From: Rhabditoides inermis
Lineage: Eukaryota > Nematoda > Chromadorea > Rhabditida > Rhabditidae
Direction: 5' to 3'
DNA length: 64,000 bases
Assembly: GCA_963966185.1 (NCBI GenBank)
Contig: CAWZYM010000151.1
Coordinates: forward strand, 1,249,501-1,313,500
The notes beneath the pieces were generated by a model. The model searched no databases. It was not told the origin of the DNA and worked only from the letters and a program-made list of their open reading frames with translations. This document shows, piece by piece, positions 60,821 to 64,000 of the stretch. Each line of letters starts with the position of its first letter. The stretch's first letter is position 1. The translations under genes were made by a program, and so were the position numbers.

Positions 60821-61940
60821 GATGTGTGGGTGCTATGACGACTGCGACTATTCGGATGGCCTCGCTGCCCACTCCGAAGTGGACGGGAGAACGGAGCTGG
60901 CCGATGCACACGCGACGAGAGGAGAGCTGGTCCAGAGAGGCACTGAGTACGAGTATGGGTGTGAGTTTGGTTGTGGTAAACTTTTTGCGATAATTTGTCA
61001 AATTTTGAATCTCGAAAAGGATTCTGCTATTGCCGACCATCAGTATATAGTATATATGCAAAAACATATGCAAATTGAGTGAATAAAACAGTGTTGCACT
61101 TTGAAGAATGATGGAAACGTATCGTGAAAGTTGTCATGGAAATCTGTATATGAAACGTATATTTGCGAATGTAAACGTACTCACAACGCGACGATCCATC
61201 TCGCATCAACGACCACATCTTCGCCCACTGCCCTGTACCCGGAGAGAGTGTTGTGAAGAGAGAATTCTGGAGGAGAAAAGTGCAGATCCCGTCAAAACAG
61301 TCATGTCATATTCATACACATATGTACACATATATTACAACAGGTACGTCAACGCCCGTTGATTTGTTACCCCAAACCGGGTCAAAGGCGTCTGATAGAA
61401 AGTATCCTCGTCCCTTATTAGTAGTTCGTTGATAAAGAAAACGTGTCGGACAACTAAAGAACACAAAAGACAAAACCGACCTGCATCACCATCTGGGAAC
61501 GCCATCAGTGCATGTCTTGCTGCGATCGGATCAATAACTTCCGATGAGTCGAGAAGCAGTTGGGTAAGAACACTGAACATCTCAATCTCTTGTGAAACAG
61601 CCTCATTGGCATGACCAGTAGTTTTTTTTAAAAGTTATGTGAAAATTGTTGTAACAACTCACGTGTCAATCACCGCTTTTCTAGTATCTTCGTGCATGTG
61701 TGGGACAATGGTGGCGTTCGAAAATATGTTATTATTGTCTAGAGCACCGCGAACCTGAAAAAAGTTGTCAATGCTCAAATGATAGAATGGTAGAAATCGC
61801 AACCATTCTGATCAGATCTGTCGTTTCCTGTATTCCTGTTATTCTACTTACGTGTGTTAGATTGCAATCAAATCACTAACCTCCACATCAAACTGTTTGT
61901 AGTCATGTTTGTCGAAGGACCTGTGAAGCAAGCCATCCAT
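57035..61940 (-). CDS. SLC4-family bicarbonate/anion transporter
   Basis: About 22 exons on the minus strand, roughly 730 residues. The ATG at 61938-61940 follows TTTCAG by one base, so it is likely trans-spliced. The cytoplasmic band-3 domain is encoded by 61881-61940, about 61663-61754, 61481-61605, 61185-61266 and 60819-60942 (GQLRSPVHFGVGSEA), then 60580-60675 and 60395-60460. LCNDLRRKLRHYKSDYTD (60256-60349) leads into the membrane domain: TM1 (60085-60207), FALLGGQQLLILSTSAPLS (59647-59760), an extracellular loop with NATL (58872-59031), LKKGSSHHWDLFVVG (58170-58228) and FGLPWMHGALPQ (57955-58040). KVRETRVAVL follows (about 57746-57874), then 57434-57594 and 57035-57187 (stop). These are conserved SLC4 landmarks, as in nematode ABTS proteins, which exchange or cotransport bicarbonate. 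Exact ends of exons near 61605-61670 and 57874 are unresolved. AATAAA (minus) is at 57016-57021. Confidence 0.8.
60751..60818. repeat. (CA)n microsatellite at a 5' splice site
   Basis: Thirty-four CA units. On the minus strand the SLC4 exon ends at CATCAG and the intron starts GTGTGTGTG, so the 5' splice site is the first unit of the repeat. Confidence 0.95.
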
Positions 61941-62054
61941 TCTGAAACAAGGGAAATGAAACAAACAATGCGCGAAAAGATGATAATCAGAGATAATCAG
62001 ATCAATAAGTTCACACCGTAATGTCTATGATCAGAGTGCGGGCGGCACTGAAAT

Positions 62055-62077
62055 GAGAAGGAGAGAGAGCGAGAGAG

Positions 62078-62125
<48 letters not shown>

Positions 62126-62155
62126 GCAGAGGGATAAAGAGAGAGAGAGAGAGAG
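62055..62155. repeat. (GA)n microsatellite
   Basis: GA-rich tract upstream (on the minus strand) of the SLC4 start, in two blocks separated by ACGGCAGAGGG. A short exon-like block (62017-62047, minus) next to it may be 5' UTR. Confidence 0.85.
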
Positions 62156-62159
62156 CGCA

Positions 62160-62810
62160 CATAGTGTCTGACCAGTTTCAATGTATTCGAAGACGATTCG
62201 TCGATATTTTAATCGTTTACATCATTTATAGAAAAAAACCATTGCGTGGCCGAGAAAAGTGGACTAATGAAAACAAACAAAAAACGTTGTTTGTGGATTG
62301 TCGTTTTTGTAACTTGTAATGGCGCTGTCACGAAACGGTCAGTCAATGCGGGGTGAGTAAATGTTCTACGTTCTCCCGGTGATCAGAAACGCTCATTACA
62401 TTGCTCTGAGCAAAAACTTTCTAATTTCCGTCATTCTGCGCTCTCTTCCCTTCACGTGCTCTCTTGCTCATGTGCTGTCGGCATAGAACGAATTTTCGGT
62501 ATTTCTCACTACGACTTTGCGATGTTAATGTTCATTGTGAATAAAGTGTTTTCACTCAGGACATAGGAAGCGTTGTTCACCTACCAAATTTAGAGCTGCA
62601 TGCTCCATCAAGTAAAAAAAGTACTGTAAATGACAATTCTCAATTTCCTTTGTACTGTAAATATTGTGTATTATTCATACATCAGTTTCCGTTTCTAAAC
62701 TTGTAGTAGAAACATAATTATGTTTCCTTCGGCAGGAACATCAAAGAAAATTAAGTACCGTGACTGAGCGACTATATAATGCGTAATTTTATGTGAAAAT
62801 ACTCATGTAG
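62160..62810. other. Divergent intergenic region
   Basis: It separates the minus-strand SLC4 gene from the plus-strand receptor and should hold both promoters. TATATAATG at 62773 is a possible TATA box for the receptor. Nothing else was recognised. Confidence 0.4.
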
Positions 62811-63905
62811 GTGTATGTGTACAAGACATACCAAAGTATGAATAAAAACTTTACATTGCGAGAGAACGTCTACCTTTCCGATGCGTCTGTGAAATACTTT
62901 CTTATCGTTCAATTACTGTATGGATGTCCGACAGTTGTATTGTTCATCTACATTATCTACCACACCAAACGTCGAATAAGCAACAACTCTTTCTTCTCGA
63001 TCTATGCGTGGTTCTCGGAACACGTAGACTCTTTTTTTATTAATTAACTAATATATAGTGATTTTCAGGCTATTGTAGCGTTTCTACTGAATGTGCTCCA
63101 TTTTCGACTTCCTTACAGTGGTTTTCTCTGTGGCATTCTTCAACGCTACTTCTACTATCCTACCTATTTTCTGGTTCCATTCCATGTTTTCGCATACTCT
63201 TCGAAATCCGGCGTTTACATAACGGCTATTGTACTTGTCATCAACCGAATGACCAGTATTTTGTTCCCACTCACATATAATCGGGTGAGTTTGAGAAAGT
63301 AACTGGAATTTGAAAAATAAATGAATCACACTCAGATTTGGAATCGGCGTCTAACCATGTCTATAGCATGGACAACATGTGTAGTTGTTCCACTGGTTCT
63401 TTTTCCCCATTTGTACATCTCACCAACCTATGGTGCAATGTTCTCTCCGAAAAGATGCATATTGTTGTGGAAACGTGTTATCAAAGGATTCGTGAGTATC
63501 TAGAAGCAAACGTTTTCACAAATCAATTTCAGCCAGACAACAGTCAAATTTCTGCAGCTGTAGGTGCAATAACTGCTGTAATCACAGTTACCTGTACTAC
63601 AGTAAGCTGTGTCGCCTTGCGACAATCTTCCGTGCAGTCGAAAAGAGCTGAGTTCAACCTGTTTGTAGTTGGTATTTCAATGGCGTTTGGATGCATTCTC
63701 AACTGTATTGTTCAAGTGAGCAATTTGGTTACAGTTGCTTCAATTATTTTGTTATGTTTAGATCGTTATATATTTCTATCTATACATCTCGTTTGACGAT
63801 CAAATTGTGAATGTGGTCTTGCTCGTGCAATTTTTCGTCAACGATATTTCATTCATTCCACAACCGTGGATTTTAATTTGTATGTATGCTCCGTTGAGGA
63901 AAAAG
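62811..63905 (+). CDS. Serpentine chemoreceptor (srg/sr v-type), 3' incomplete
   Basis: Exons 62811-63023, 63069-63284, 63336-63491, 63533-63715 and 63762-63905, all phase 0, give 304 residues so far; the last donor (GTAAGT, 63906) points to a further exon at or beyond the window end. An internal Met at 62838 is an alternative start. Seven hydrophobic segments can be placed: LIVQLLYGCPTVVLFIYIIY (TM1), then TM2 and TM3 in exon 2 ending INRMTSILFPLTYNR, TM4 in exon 3 (WTTCVVVPLVLFP), TM5 in exon 4 (AITAVITVTC), TM6 across exons 4-5 and TM7 at IPQPWILICMYAPLRKK. The NR-x-T-x-x-x-FP segment after TM3 is typical of nematode srg/srv families. Such receptors usually act in chemosensory neurons; the ligand is unknown. 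Confidence 0.65.
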
Positions 63906-64000
63906 GTAAGTGAAATATCAGAGAGTTAGTTTGCCAAGAGAATCAGGGAAATAATTTACTGTGGAAAATTGATCTACCCTAGCCGCACTGTAGCCTTTTC

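Noticed and set aside
1..64000. CRISPR arrays, bacterial operons or prokaryotic insertion
   Set aside because: No regularly spaced repeats with unique spacers were seen, and all recognisable genes are spliced and metazoan.

Overview
The window is nuclear DNA of a nematode. It carries three copies of an SXP/RAL-2 (DUF148) type gene, an astacin of the EGF-CUB-TSP1 (NAS) class, a multi-Kunitz/lustrin-cysteine secreted protein and a serpentine chemoreceptor. Genes have many short exons, TTTCAG-type 3' splice sites, and AG sites just upstream of ATGs that fit spliced-leader addition. Intron density is very high (37 exons for about 1,168 residues, 20 for about 692), and CT/GA microsatellites are frequent in introns. 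This looks unlike Caenorhabditis and could be a diplogastrid-like or other free-living nematode, but the species cannot be fixed from the sequence.

Layout. 1-15.4 kb: three copies of the SXP/RAL-2-like gene (38-1101, 5836-6893, 13922-14943). The first two lie in near-identical units offset by 5,798 bp. Between them sit a minus-strand gene of unrecognised family (3019-3885), a small acidic putatively N-myristoylated protein gene (4500-5205), a 1.5-kb foldback element, an RTE-like retroelement remnant, a palindromic tRNA-like element and an inverted copy of one Kunitz domain. 15.4-23.8 kb: gene-poor, with a broken mitochondrial-carrier pseudogene, a short minus-strand gene with a clathrin-box-like motif, a tRNA-Ala and several palindromic repeats. 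23.9-33.0 kb: a secreted protein with eight lustrin-cysteine and eight Kunitz units. 33.6-41.7 kb: an SLC2/HMIT-type sugar or inositol transporter. 41.9-51.3 kb: an astacin whose introns hold MITEs and a 2.75-kb hAT-like element with an 8-bp target duplication. 51.3-57.0 kb: repeat-rich DNA with LTR-like direct repeats, a degenerate tandem array and a LINE RT remnant. 57.0-62.0 kb (minus): an SLC4 bicarbonate/anion transporter. 62.8 kb to the end: a serpentine receptor cut by the window edge.

The Kunitz protein, the HMIT transporter and the astacin lie head-to-tail on the plus strand. Only 183 bp separate the transporter stop from the astacin ATG, which is compatible with a nematode operon but unproven. 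The Kunitz and astacin products are both secreted and could act in extracellular matrix or cuticle; that link is inference. The most unusual content is the set of foldback elements carrying pol III-like A and B boxes, the consistent loss of the C14-C38 disulfide in seven of eight Kunitz domains, and a recurrent intronic TGAAACGTA motif.
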